This document shows, in pieces, positions 36,722 to 44,551 of a DNA stretch of 64,000 bases (its first letter is position 1; the number at the start of each line of letters is the position of its first letter). The stretch is from assembly GCF_004295645.1 (NCBI RefSeq), contig NZ_CP034752.1, forward strand, positions 4,310,001 through 4,374,000, in the 5' to 3' direction. Both the position numbers and the translations under genes were made by a program. The notes under the pieces are model-generated. The model saw only the letters and a program-made list of their open reading frames with translations. It was not told where the DNA came from and did not search any database. This DNA is from Limnobaculum zhutongyuii (GTDB lineage Bacteria > Pseudomonadota > Gammaproteobacteria > Enterobacterales > Enterobacteriaceae).

Positions 36722-37501
36722 GTGGATAAAAAACGTCTTTCGGTGGTGATAATTGCAAAAAATGAAGCCGAATTGTTGGCTGATTGTCTGCAATCTGCTC
36801 AATGGGCCGATGAAATTATTTTGCTGGATAGCGGTAGTACCGATAACACCCTGCAAATCGCACAACAACATAATGCTAAAATTTTCTCCCACTCTGAGTG
36901 GCTGGGCTATGGTAAACAACGTCAGCTAGCTCAAAGCCATGCCAGTGGCGATTACATTTTTATGATTGATGCCGATGAGCGTATAACACCTGAATTGCGC
37001 GCCTCTATCGAGCACATTATTCATAGTGAAGTTCATCATCCTGAACAGGTATATAGCTGCCCACGTCGTAACTACTTTTTAGGCCGATTTATGCGCCACA
37101 GCGGTTGGTATCCCGACCGTGTTATTCGGCTATATCAAAATAGTCTTTATCGCTATAACAACAACCTGGTTCACGAATCGGTAGACTATGGTAATGCGCA
37201 GGTCATTTCTCTGAATGGTGATCTGTTGCACTTAACCTGCCGGGATTATTTTGTCTTTCAGAGAAAGCAATTCAACTATGCAGAAGGCTGGGCCAGACAA
37301 AGCTATCAGCGCGGAAAAAGAGCCTCAATGTTCTCTGCAGTGACCCATTCTGCCGGGGCATTTTTTAAAACGTGGCTGTTGCGGCGCGGCTTTATGGATG
37401 GAAAACACGGTTTCCTTCTTGCTTGTATCAATGCTCAATATACATTTAATAAATATGCAGCTCTCTGGGCAATCCACCAACAGGAGAACATCAGCCAATG
37501 A
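36722..37501 (+). CDS. waaE: WaaE LPS core beta-glucosyltransferase (GT2)
   Basis: In Klebsiella, Serratia and Proteus WaaE adds beta-1,4-glucose to the first heptose of the core. The 259-residue protein begins at a GTG (36722) preceded by CCGGAGCC, three bases after waaA. GT2 motifs are LSVVIIAKNEAELLADCL, IILLDSGSTDNTLQIA and FMIDADERITPEL; WYPDRVIRLY lies near residue 130. The waaA-waaE-coaD order is the one seen in those genera. It overlaps coaD by four bases. Confidence 0.9.
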   Translation: MDKKRLSVVIIAKNEAELLADCLQSAQWADEIILLDSGSTDNTLQIAQQHNAKIFSHSEWLGYGKQRQLAQSHASGDYIFMIDADERITPELRASIEHIIHSEVHHPEQVYSCPRRNYFLGRFMRHSGWYPDRVIRLYQNSLYRYNNNLVHESVDYGNAQVISLNGDLLHLTCRDYFVFQRKQFNYAEGWARQSYQRGKRASMFSAVTHSAGAFFKTWLLRRGFMDGKHGFLLACINAQYTFNKYAALWAIHQQENISQ

Positions 37502-37995
37502 CCTTACGCAGAGCTGAATTCACTAAAGCGATCTATCCGGGTACCTTTGATCCCATGACCAATGGTCATTTGGATATCATCACCCGCAGCGTAAATATGT
37601 TTGATCACTTAGTCCTTGCCATTGCCCGTAGTCCCGGTAAAAACACACTTTTTTCTCTGGAAGAGCGGGTTGAACTGGCCAAAGCCGTTACCGCTCATCT
37701 TCCCAGCGTTGAAGTCGTTGGGTTTGGTGAACTCATGGCCCATTTTGCTCAAAAACAAAAAGCTAATGTCCTGATTCGTGGGTTACGGGCAATATCTGAT
37801 TTTGAATATGAACTTCAGCTGGCCAGTATGAACCGTCACCTTATGGCTGATTTAGAAAGTATTTTTCTGATGCCTTCAGAGAAATGGTCGTTCGTCTCCT
37901 CTTCTCTGGTGAAAGAGGTTGCCCGCCACGGCGGCGATGTAAGTTCATTTTTACCGCCCGTGGTTGCAGAGGCTTTACTGAAAAAACTGGGTTGA
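37498..37995 (+). CDS. coaD: Pantetheine-phosphate adenylyltransferase
   Basis: CoaD makes dephospho-CoA from 4'-phosphopantetheine and ATP. The 165 residues carry the nucleotidyltransferase motif AIYPGTFDPMTNGHLDII (residues 11-28, T/HxGH class), VLIRGLRAISDFEYELQLASMNRHL, and the ATP-loop WSFVSSSLVKEVA. It is about six residues longer at the N-terminus than E. coli CoaD. The stop abuts the stop of convergent mutM, with no space for a terminator. Confidence 0.97.
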   Translation: MTLRRAEFTKAIYPGTFDPMTNGHLDIITRSVNMFDHLVLAIARSPGKNTLFSLEERVELAKAVTAHLPSVEVVGFGELMAHFAQKQKANVLIRGLRAISDFEYELQLASMNRHLMADLESIFLMPSEKWSFVSSSLVKEVARHGGDVSSFLPPVVAEALLKKLG

Positions 37996-38805
37996 TTAAC
38001 GCTGGCAGTGGCGACAGAAAAAGGTCGTTCGCTGCCCGTGCTTTTCACTTTCAATCAAGGTACCACAAGCTTTGCACGGTTCCCCTGCCCGGCCATAAAC
38101 CTGCAATTCCTGAGCAAAATAACCGGGTTTACCGTCAGCCTGTAGAAAATCCTTCAGGGTTGTTCCCCCTTGCTCAATGGATCGTTGTAAAACTTTCTTG
38201 ATCGTTACAGCCAGCTGCTGTGCCTCAGATTCCGTTAATGAACCCGCCGGACGTTGTGGCAATATTTTTGCCTCAAACAGTGATTCGCTGGCGTAGATAT
38301 TGCCCACACCAACCACCAATTTATTATCCATCAGCCACGGTTTGATAAGCGTTTTTTTGTTACGTGAGCGAGTAAACAGATATTCTCCACTAAACGCATC
38401 GCTTAGCGGTTCTGGCCCCAGATGTTTAAGTACATTACTGGTGGCCAAATCTTCTTCCCACAGCCAGGCACCAAAACGTCTTGGATCGGTATAACGCAAT
38501 ACTTGCCCCGTAGACAGAATGAAATCCACATGGTCATGCTTACCCGGCTCAATAAATTCCGGCAGAATTCTGACGCTACCCGACATCCCCAGATGACCGA
38601 TAATCCAACCGTTGGGCAGTTCAATCAGCAGATATTTGGCTCGTCGCTGAACGCTTATAACAGGTGCATTTTCTAACGCCATAATTTGCCCGGAAACTGG
38701 CCAGCGTAATTTAGGCTGGCGAACAACGGCTTTGACAATATGATGCCCAACCATATAGGGCTCTATTCCGCGACGGCTGGTTTCTATTTCCGGTAATTCT
38801 GGCAT
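37996..38805 (-). CDS. mutM: Formamidopyrimidine-DNA glycosylase
   Basis: MutM (Fpg) removes 8-oxoguanine and FaPy lesions and cuts the strand by beta/delta elimination. The 269-residue product starts PELPEIETSRRG, where Pro1 after Met removal is the nucleophile and Glu2 the acid; Lys in RAKYLL is the beta-hairpin Lys. The H2TH region and the C-terminal zinc finger (CKACG to CRHCQR) are intact. Confidence 0.97.
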   Translation of the reverse strand: MPELPEIETSRRGIEPYMVGHHIVKAVVRQPKLRWPVSGQIMALENAPVISVQRRAKYLLIELPNGWIIGHLGMSGSVRILPEFIEPGKHDHVDFILSTGQVLRYTDPRRFGAWLWEEDLATSNVLKHLGPEPLSDAFSGEYLFTRSRNKKTLIKPWLMDNKLVVGVGNIYASESLFEAKILPQRPAGSLTESEAQQLAVTIKKVLQRSIEQGGTTLKDFLQADGKPGYFAQELQVYGRAGEPCKACGTLIESEKHGQRTTFFCRHCQR

Positions 38806-38913
38806 TGACGACCTTCCTGTTTTTACTTTTATGCCACAAAATACCGATCATACACATAAGCGGATATGACATAAAGTTACCCCGACGTTTCATCAACAGA
38901 TAATCTTCAGGCA

Positions 38914-38940
38914 ATAAAAAACCCGACCAAAGTCGGGTTT
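38914..38940 (-). terminator. Terminator of the rpmB-rpmG operon
   Basis: On the minus strand ACCCGAC-CAAA/TTTG-GTCGGGT is followed by a run of six T. It lies about 30 bases after the rpmG stop, and serves the minus strand. Confidence 0.85.
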
Positions 38941-38968
38941 TGATATACGTTATACAACGAAAATAAAA

Positions 38969-39136
38969 TTACTTAATTTTAGCTTCTTTGTACAGAACGT
39001 GTTGACGGACAACTGGATCGAATTTCTTCAATTCCAATTTTTCCGGCTTAGTACGCTTGTTCTTCGTGGTGGTATAGTAGTGACCTGTACCAGCTGAAGA
39101 AACCAGCTTGATCTTCTCGCGAATACCTTTAGCCAT
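38969..39136 (-). CDS. rpmG: 50S ribosomal protein L33
   Basis: L33 is a small zinc-free (here) large-subunit protein near the E site. The 55 residues read MAKGIREKIKLVSSAGTGHYYTTTKNKR and end in YKEAKIK, the E. coli length, with none of the Cys pairs of the C+ zinc form. It follows rpmB by 11 bases in the usual rpmBG operon, ahead of a terminator. Confidence 0.97.
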   Translation of the reverse strand: MAKGIREKIKLVSSAGTGHYYTTTKNKRTKPEKLELKKFDPVVRQHVLYKEAKIK

Positions 39137-39147
39137 GGTTCAGTTCC

Positions 39148-39384
39148 TTAAAACTTCTCACCGCGGGCACGAAGATCGGCTAACACCGCATCGATACCCT
39201 TTTTATCAATTACACGCATACCTTTAGCAGATACACGCAAAGTTACAAAGCGCTTTTCACTCTCAATCCAAAAACGATGTGAGTGCAGGTTAGGCAGAAA
39301 ACGACGCTTGGTCGCATTCAGTGCGTGAGAGCGGTTGTTACCACTCATTGGGCGCTTGCCGGTAACTTGGCAGACTCGTGACAT
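39148..39384 (-). CDS. rpmB: 50S ribosomal protein L28
   Basis: L28 is a large-subunit protein. The ATG at 39384, after TTTTTGGAGAATTTTGAC, gives MSRVCQVTGKRPMSGNNRSH and 78 residues, the E. coli length; an earlier in-frame start (39399) overlaps the ribosome site and is rejected. Cys5 is the only Cys visible, so no zinc ribbon. A strong promoter and a structured 160-base leader precede it. Confidence 0.97.
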   Translation of the reverse strand: MSRVCQVTGKRPMSGNNRSHALNATKRRFLPNLHSHRFWIESEKRFVTLRVSAKGMRVIDKKGIDAVLADLRARGEKF

Positions 39385-39451
39385 GTCAAAATTCTCCAAA
39401 AATCAAATCAGCTCGAGCTTCGTTAGGATGTTGGCTGCCTCGTCAGGCCTT

Positions 39452-39521
39452 AGAGCCAATCTCAGCAAATTCAGCCGAGATGAGACGTTAAGTCAGGTCG
39501 GAACCTGCTGAGATAGGCTCT
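39452..39521 (-). promoter_or_regulatory. Structured leader of rpmB mRNA
   Basis: Within the 5' leader, bases 39452-39467 pair with 39506-39521 (15 of 16 positions), closing a 38-base interior that holds a further AGGT-TCGGA-ACCT type hairpin. A 16-bp stem about 65 bases upstream of the L28 start is a good candidate for autogenous control by L28 or L33, or for mRNA stability. Regulation is inferred from structure only. Confidence 0.55.
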
Positions 39522-39553
39522 CATACCACATCCGTGATCCTCAAAGGTGGCGT

Positions 39554-39582
39554 AGTATACGCCCTTAGCCGGCAGGGCTCAA
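39554..39582 (-). promoter_or_regulatory. Sigma-70 promoter of rpmBG
   Basis: On the minus strand TTGAGC (39577-39582) and TATACT (39554-39559) are separated by 17 bases, an almost ideal sigma-70 promoter. Transcription would start near 39547, leaving a leader of about 163 bases. Confidence 0.8.
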
Positions 39583-39624
39583 GTACTGAACGGACAAAGA
39601 TCCCATAAGATCGCAAAAAATACC

Positions 39625-40308
39625 TTAAATCCACCCTCTTTCGGCGAATGAAACGTACTCTCCACGCCCAATAACAATGTGATCAAGCACTTGAATATCC
39701 AGTAACAAGCAGGCTTCCCTCACTTTTTCAGTGACGTAACGATCCGCCTGACTGGGTTCTGCCATTCCGGAGGGGTGATTATGCGCTAATATGACCGCCG
39801 CTGCATTTGATTTTAACGCCTCGCGCACAATCTCTCTGGGGTGTACTTCAACACTGTTTAGCGTGCCGGTGAACATCTCCTTATGATAAAGCACCCTATT
39901 CTGGTTATTCAAAAACATCACAATAAAAATTTCACGATCCCGCTGGGCCAGTAAACTTTGCAAATAACGCCGGGTAATCTGTGGATTATTAATTGAACAC
40001 TCTTTGGCCAGTTGATGCCCTAAAAAACGCCGAGAGAGTTCAACGGATGCTTGCAACTGAGAATATTTAGCCAGTCCCAACCCCCTGATATCACAAAATC
40101 GAACATAATCTGCAGAGATCAGTCCATATAAAGAACCGAATTCTTTTAATAATTGCCGTGCAAAATCCAGCACATGAACCCCGGAAACTCCCGTACGTAA
40201 AAAAATCGCCAGTAATTCATCATCAGAAAGCGATGAAGCACCATTCTGTAATAATTTTTCTCTGGGAGCACCTTGAGCACTCCATACCTTCACTGTCGTA
40301 TTTATCAT
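39625..40308 (-). CDS. radC: RadC/MPN-domain JAMM metalloprotein
   Basis: RadC carries a helix-hairpin-helix region and a JAMM metalloprotease fold; despite its name, its role in DNA repair in E. coli was not confirmed. The 227 residues include the HhH-like segment DIRGLGLAKYSQLQAS (about 70-85) and the JAMM zinc motif AHNHPSGMAEPSQAD (HxHx7D-like) near residue 172. GGAGGATAGG before the ATG is a strong ribosome site. A near-consensus LexA box lies 226 bases upstream, so the gene may be damage-inducible here. Confidence 0.92.
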   Translation of the reverse strand: MINTTVKVWSAQGAPREKLLQNGASSLSDDELLAIFLRTGVSGVHVLDFARQLLKEFGSLYGLISADYVRFCDIRGLGLAKYSQLQASVELSRRFLGHQLAKECSINNPQITRRYLQSLLAQRDREIFIVMFLNNQNRVLYHKEMFTGTLNSVEVHPREIVREALKSNAAAVILAHNHPSGMAEPSQADRYVTEKVREACLLLDIQVLDHIVIGRGEYVSFAERGWI

Positions 40309-40759
40309 CCTATCCTCCCGCTATCAACATTCTGATAGTGAAGAGAAAACAATACGAACCTGAAAAATAATTTCTGGAAGCTTTATCCAAAAATAAAATC
40401 GCGGGAATCATTCTGTTCGCATTTATTCTGAAGGCATCGCACAGATTATTCATCAATACCGCCTTAAACAGGCGATAAACAAGACTCGGAGCTGGCAAAA
40501 CGGTTATGATTTTTTGTTATAGCATCTTACAATTACTGTATATATAATCAGTAAAAGATGTTCGTTTTATGCTCATCTCGTCGATATTGGTATATAAAGG
40601 TATTCATACAGCAGAAACATGCTGCCTGTAATCTGTCACGCTAGCGGTGATAAAGTTGCTTCAGACAGATAGTCCTCCTTCGACGGGGTTATGATAAAAT
40701 CCTCAACACGCTTTTAATCATCAGGGGCAATGACCCTGACAATCTATAGGGCAGTTATC
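40309..40759. other. radC-coaBC divergent intergenic region
   Basis: This long gap of about 450 bases holds a LexA-type box (40534-40553), and the divergent promoters. A 47-codon frame on the minus strand (about 40312-40455, MNNLCDAFRI...) has an AAGGCGG ribosome site and ends next to the radC ribosome site, so it might be a translated small upstream ORF; evidence is thin. A TATGATAAAAT at about 40690 is a plausible -10 for coaBC. Confidence 0.5.
40534..40553. promoter_or_regulatory. LexA (SOS) box
   Basis: The 20-mer TACTGTATATATAATCAGTA matches the E. coli consensus TACTGTATATATATACAGTA at 18 of 20 positions and keeps the CTG-N10-CAG core. It lies between radC (minus) and coaBC (plus), about 206-226 bases from either start. 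Confidence 0.75.
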
Positions 40760-41968
40760 ATGGCAATGTTGAACGGTAAAAAAATTGTGCTGGGTATCAG
40801 CGGTGGTATTGCTGCTTATAAATGCCCGGAAATAGTACGCCGCCTGAAAGATCAGGGGGCGGACGTACGCGTTGTCATGACGCCAGCGGCAAAAGCATTT
40901 ATTACCCCACTCACGTTGCAGGCTGTTTCTGGTTATCCGGTTTCTGATGATTTACTTGATCCCGCGGCAGAAGCCTCTATGGGCCATATAGAGCTGGGCA
41001 AATGGGCCGATCTGGTGGTTATTGCCCCCGCCACTGCAGATATACTGGCCCGTATTGCTGCCGGAATGGCAAACGACCTGTTAACCACGATCTGTCTGGC
41101 TACCAGTGCTCCTGTTGCTGCGGTTCCCGCCATGAACCAGCAAATGTATCGGGCTCAGGCAACTCAACATAATTTACAAGTTTTGGCTTCGCGTAATCTC
41201 CTTTTATGGGGACCTGACAGCGGTTCACAGGCATGTGGTGATGTCGGCCCTGGAAGAATGCTGGATCCACTTTGTATTGTTAAACACTGCGTCGATTTTT
41301 TTAATCCCGTTCAGGATCTTGCTGGCATCAACATCATGCTTACCGCAGGTCCTACCCGGGAAGCACTGGACCCCGTTCGCTTCATCAGCAACCACAGCTC
41401 CGGAAAAATGGGTTATGCTATTGCAAAAGCCGCTGCTGAGCGAGGTGCTACCGTCACGCTGGTCAGTGGTCCGGTCCAATTACCCACTCCTGTGAACGTT
41501 ACTCGCATTAATGTCACCAGTGCGCTGGAAATGCGTGAGGCCGTTATGCAGTTGGCGGGGTCTCAAAACATTTTTATTGCCTGTGCTGCCGTTGCCGACT
41601 ACCGTGCTGAGCATATCGCCGATGAGAAAATTAAAAAACAGGGCGACGATTTGGTCTTAAAAATGGTAAAAAATCCCGATATTGTCGCCGAGGTAGCGGC
41701 GATGACCGCTAACCGCCCTTTTGTTGTAGGGTTTGCGGCTGAAACCCAAAATGTGGAAGAATACGCGCGGCTCAAACTGGCCCGCAAAAATCTTGATCTT
41801 ATTTGCGCGAATAATGTATCGCTGTCTGGTCAAGGTTTTAACAGTGATACCAATGCATTACACCTGTACTGGTCAAACGGCGAGATGAGTCTGCCCCTGA
41901 GCGACAAATCTTCGCTTGGTCAAAAACTGATGGACGAGATAGTCAAACGTTATGATGAAAAAAATTGA
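40760..41968 (+). CDS. coaBC: Bifunctional CoaBC (phosphopantothenoylcysteine synthetase/decarboxylase)
   Basis: CoaBC (Dfp) joins cysteine to 4'-phosphopantothenate (CoaB) and decarboxylates the product (CoaC) in CoA synthesis. The start at 40760, MAMLNGKKIVLGISGGIAAYK, gives 402 residues; ten more codons are open upstream but lack a ribosome site. The CoaC domain shows GGIAAYK, HIELGKWAD (active His), PAMNQQMY and the GSQACGDVGPGRM substrate-clamp Cys; the CoaB domain starts near residue 190 with TAGPTREALDPVRFISNHSSGKMG and holds KKQGDDLVLKMVKNPDI. Its end overlaps dut. Confidence 0.96.
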   Translation: MAMLNGKKIVLGISGGIAAYKCPEIVRRLKDQGADVRVVMTPAAKAFITPLTLQAVSGYPVSDDLLDPAAEASMGHIELGKWADLVVIAPATADILARIAAGMANDLLTTICLATSAPVAAVPAMNQQMYRAQATQHNLQVLASRNLLLWGPDSGSQACGDVGPGRMLDPLCIVKHCVDFFNPVQDLAGINIMLTAGPTREALDPVRFISNHSSGKMGYAIAKAAAERGATVTLVSGPVQLPTPVNVTRINVTSALEMREAVMQLAGSQNIFIACAAVADYRAEHIADEKIKKQGDDLVLKMVKNPDIVAEVAAMTANRPFVVGFAAETQNVEEYARLKLARKNLDLICANNVSLSGQGFNSDTNALHLYWSNGEMSLPLSDKSSLGQKLMDEIVKRYDEKN

Positions 41969-42410
41969 CGTAAAAATTCTGGATCCCCGTATTGGCAGCA
42001 CCTTTCCACTGCCAACCTATGCGACCGTTGGCTCTGCCGGATTAGACCTGCGAGCCTGTCTGGACGCGGCAATGACGCTGAATCCGGGAGAAACCCAGCT
42101 ATTACCAACCGGTCTGGCGATTCATATTGCCGATCCTTCACTCGCTGCGGTGATCTTACCTCGTTCGGGTCTTGGTCATAAGCATGGTGTGGTATTAGGC
42201 AATCTGGTTGGTTTAATTGACTCTGACTATCAGGGGCAACTTATGGTTTCCGTCTGGAACCGTGGTCAAACGCCATTTGTTGTTGAACCTGGCGAGCGTA
42301 TTGCCCAAATGGTTTTCGTACCTGTGGTACAGGCCGAATTCAATATTGTTGAAGACTTTGAAAGCAGTGAACGCGGTGAAGGTGGTTTTGGCCACTCTGG
42401 TCGCCAGTAA
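41955..42410 (+). CDS. dut: dUTP pyrophosphatase
   Basis: Dut hydrolyses dUTP to dUMP, keeping uracil out of DNA and feeding thymidylate synthesis. MKKIDVKILDPRIGSTFPLPTYAT gives 151 residues, the E. coli length; the preceding ATG adds one Met. The five trimeric motifs are visible: GSAGLDLRA, PRSGLGHKHG, GLIDSDYQG, RIAQMVFVPV and the C-terminal RGEGGFGHSGRQ. It overlaps coaBC by 14 bases. Confidence 0.97.
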   Translation: MKKIDVKILDPRIGSTFPLPTYATVGSAGLDLRACLDAAMTLNPGETQLLPTGLAIHIADPSLAAVILPRSGLGHKHGVVLGNLVGLIDSDYQGQLMVSVWNRGQTPFVVEPGERIAQMVFVPVVQAEFNIVEDFESSERGEGGFGHSGRQ

Positions 42411-42513
42411 TTATTTCCGTTTTGAATGCCATAATAAAATAGTGTAACTCAACACTATCGTTAGTTGTTTGGAAGTGGGCGGAACCCCACTTCTTATTAG
42501 GATGTCACTGGAC

Positions 42514-43107
42514 ATGGTCGAAAAAGTAACAAAGAAAAATCGCAAGGAAGACATACTGCAAGCGCTGGCTCAAATGCTCGAGTCAAGCGACGGTAGTCAG
42601 CGAATTACTACAGCAAAACTTGCTGCCACTGTTGGTGTTTCAGAGGCGGCTTTGTATCGCCATTTTCCCAGTAAAATGCGCATGTTCGATAGTCTGATTG
42701 AGTTTATCGAAGATAGCCTCAATAGCCGTATTAACCTAATCTTGCAGGATGAGAAAGATACCTATAATCGCATCCGCTTAATCATATTATTAGTGCTTGG
42801 TTTTGCAGAAAAAAATCCGGGGTTAACCCGAATTATGACCGGGCACGCCTTAATGTTTGAGCAAGACCGGCTTCAGGGACGAATTAACCAGCTATTTGAA
42901 CGGATAGAAACCCAGTTACGTCAGGTTCTACGGGAGAGGAAACTGCGTGAAGGGCAGTCGTTTAGTTATGATGAAGGGCTGATTGCCAGCCAGTTACTCG
43001 CTTTCTGTGAAGGGATGATGTCACGCTTTGTTCGCTCAGAATTTCGTTATCGCCCAACGGAAGAGTTTGAACTGCGTTGGCCAATGCTGGTTCTGCAATT
43101 GCAGTAA
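42514..43107 (+). CDS. slmA: SlmA nucleoid-occlusion factor
   Basis: SlmA is a TetR-family DNA-binding protein that blocks FtsZ assembly over the nucleoid. I chose the ATG at 42514 (MVEKVTKKNRKEDILQAL), which gives 197 residues against 198 in E. coli; starts at 42469 and 42502 are also open. The helix-turn-helix is KLAATVGVSEAALYRHFPSK, followed by the conserved FDSLIEFIEDSL and GHALMFEQDRLQGRINQLFERIE. The coaBC-dut-slmA order is standard. Confidence 0.95.
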   Translation: MVEKVTKKNRKEDILQALAQMLESSDGSQRITTAKLAATVGVSEAALYRHFPSKMRMFDSLIEFIEDSLNSRINLILQDEKDTYNRIRLIILLVLGFAEKNPGLTRIMTGHALMFEQDRLQGRINQLFERIETQLRQVLRERKLREGQSFSYDEGLIASQLLAFCEGMMSRFVRSEFRYRPTEEFELRWPMLVLQLQ

Positions 43108-43142
43108 TCTAAATAGCACGACTGAACGCTTGAATAGAAAAA

Positions 43143-43175
43143 CCCCCGAAGCGATAACCTTCGGGGGTTTTCTTT
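43143..43175. terminator. Bidirectional terminator between slmA and the cytochrome c gene
   Basis: A 9-bp stem CCCCCGAAG / CTTCGGGGG with a short loop, A-rich before and TTTTCTTTT after, lies between convergent genes. Confidence 0.85.
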
Positions 43176-43217
43176 TAGTCAGATACAAACAGAGAGTAAA
43201 TACGCTGTTCTCACCGG

Positions 43218-44537
43218 TTATTTCTGGCTGTTTTCAGGTTTTGCTACTGCGCCATACTTTTCGGCTTTCACCTCTTCCCGTACTTTCGCCACATCACTTT
43301 CCGTCACTGTAGATGCCTTATTACCCCAACTATTGCGAATAAAGTTAACCACATCCGCAATTTGTTTATCTGTCAGTCGGACATCAAAAGCCGGCATATC
43401 ATAAGATGTTGGTGCTTTTATGGTTGCTGGTACCACGCCACCTTTCAGAACGATATGGATCAGAGAGGTTGCATCGCTGGTCGCCAGTACCGGATTTCCT
43501 GCCAGCGCCGGGAACACTTCTGCATAACCTTTACCATCAGTTCGGTGGCAAGCTGCGCAGTTATCAACATATACACTCCCGCCAACCATACTGTCATCGC
43601 CGTTAAATAGCGCTTTAGATACCGTTTCATCGTACTTAAACGGCTGTTGTTCAGCAGATTTTGGCGGCAACGTTTTCAGATAACGAGCAATCGCGGTTAA
43701 ATCTTCATTGCTCATATACTGCATGCTTTGAACAACCACATCACTCATCCCACCAAACACGGCAGTGTGGGCAGTACGACCGGTGCTGAGGAATTGAACC
43801 AGTTGTTCTTCCGTCCAACTACCTAAACCGTCTCGCTGATCGCCACGTAGATTCTTAGGAACCCATCCATCCATCGGCTCACCGCCGGACAGATAAAGAT
43901 CGCCCTCTTCACTGGTTAAGGCTTTTTCCTGCATACCAAAACCGCGAGGGCTATGACATGCACCGCAGTGCCCTAATCCTTCAACCAGATAAGCACCGCG
44001 TGCAACCACAGCGTCCTGATGCTCTGTCGCTTTAAATGCTTTAACCTCTGGTGCGAAAGTCCAGCGCCATACAGAGAGTGGCCAACGCATAGAGAGCGGC
44101 CAGGTGATATCAGTATCTTTATTCGCCTGATTAACCGGCTGTACACCATGCATAAAGTAGGCATACAATGCCTGCATATCCTCATCCGTTACCCGAGCAT
44201 AAGAAGGGTAAGGCATGGCAGGATACAGCGTATGATCCTTACCAATACCGTGACGCACGGCATTATCAAAATCGGTAAAGCTGTACTCACCAATACCGGT
44301 CTGTTTATCCGGAGTTATATTGGTAGAAAAGATGGTTCCGATCGGAGATTCAATAGGCAGTCCCCCGGCAAACGGCTGACCACCTGATGCCGTATGGCAT
44401 GCCACACAATCACCAGCACGAGCAAGGTATTCCCCCTGCTTAATCAGTTTGGCATCCGTATAATCAATATTTTCCGCAGCCCAGGCAGACGTTACTAAGC
44501 CCATGGTTAAACTGGCGGCAAGAAGCAGTTTTTTCAT
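43218..44537 (-). CDS. Triheme cytochrome c subunit of a periplasmic gluconate-type dehydrogenase
   Basis: This subunit passes electrons from the flavoprotein to ubiquinone. The 439-residue precursor has a signal peptide (residues 1-20, ending AWAA) and three CxxCH heme sites: CVACH (residues 44-48), CGACH (about 190) and CAACH (about 330), as in the cytochrome subunits of membrane gluconate, sorbitol and alcohol dehydrogenases. A Met ligand for heme III is likely in the YDMPAF segment. It is the last gene of a three-gene unit, 14 bases after the GMC gene. Confidence 0.85.
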   Translation of the reverse strand: MKKLLLAASLTMGLVTSAWAAENIDYTDAKLIKQGEYLARAGDCVACHTASGGQPFAGGLPIESPIGTIFSTNITPDKQTGIGEYSFTDFDNAVRHGIGKDHTLYPAMPYPSYARVTDEDMQALYAYFMHGVQPVNQANKDTDITWPLSMRWPLSVWRWTFAPEVKAFKATEHQDAVVARGAYLVEGLGHCGACHSPRGFGMQEKALTSEEGDLYLSGGEPMDGWVPKNLRGDQRDGLGSWTEEQLVQFLSTGRTAHTAVFGGMSDVVVQSMQYMSNEDLTAIARYLKTLPPKSAEQQPFKYDETVSKALFNGDDSMVGGSVYVDNCAACHRTDGKGYAEVFPALAGNPVLATSDATSLIHIVLKGGVVPATIKAPTSYDMPAFDVRLTDKQIADVVNFIRNSWGNKASTVTESDVAKVREEVKAEKYGAVAKPENSQK

Positions 44538-44551
44538 TTTTCCGTCTCCTG

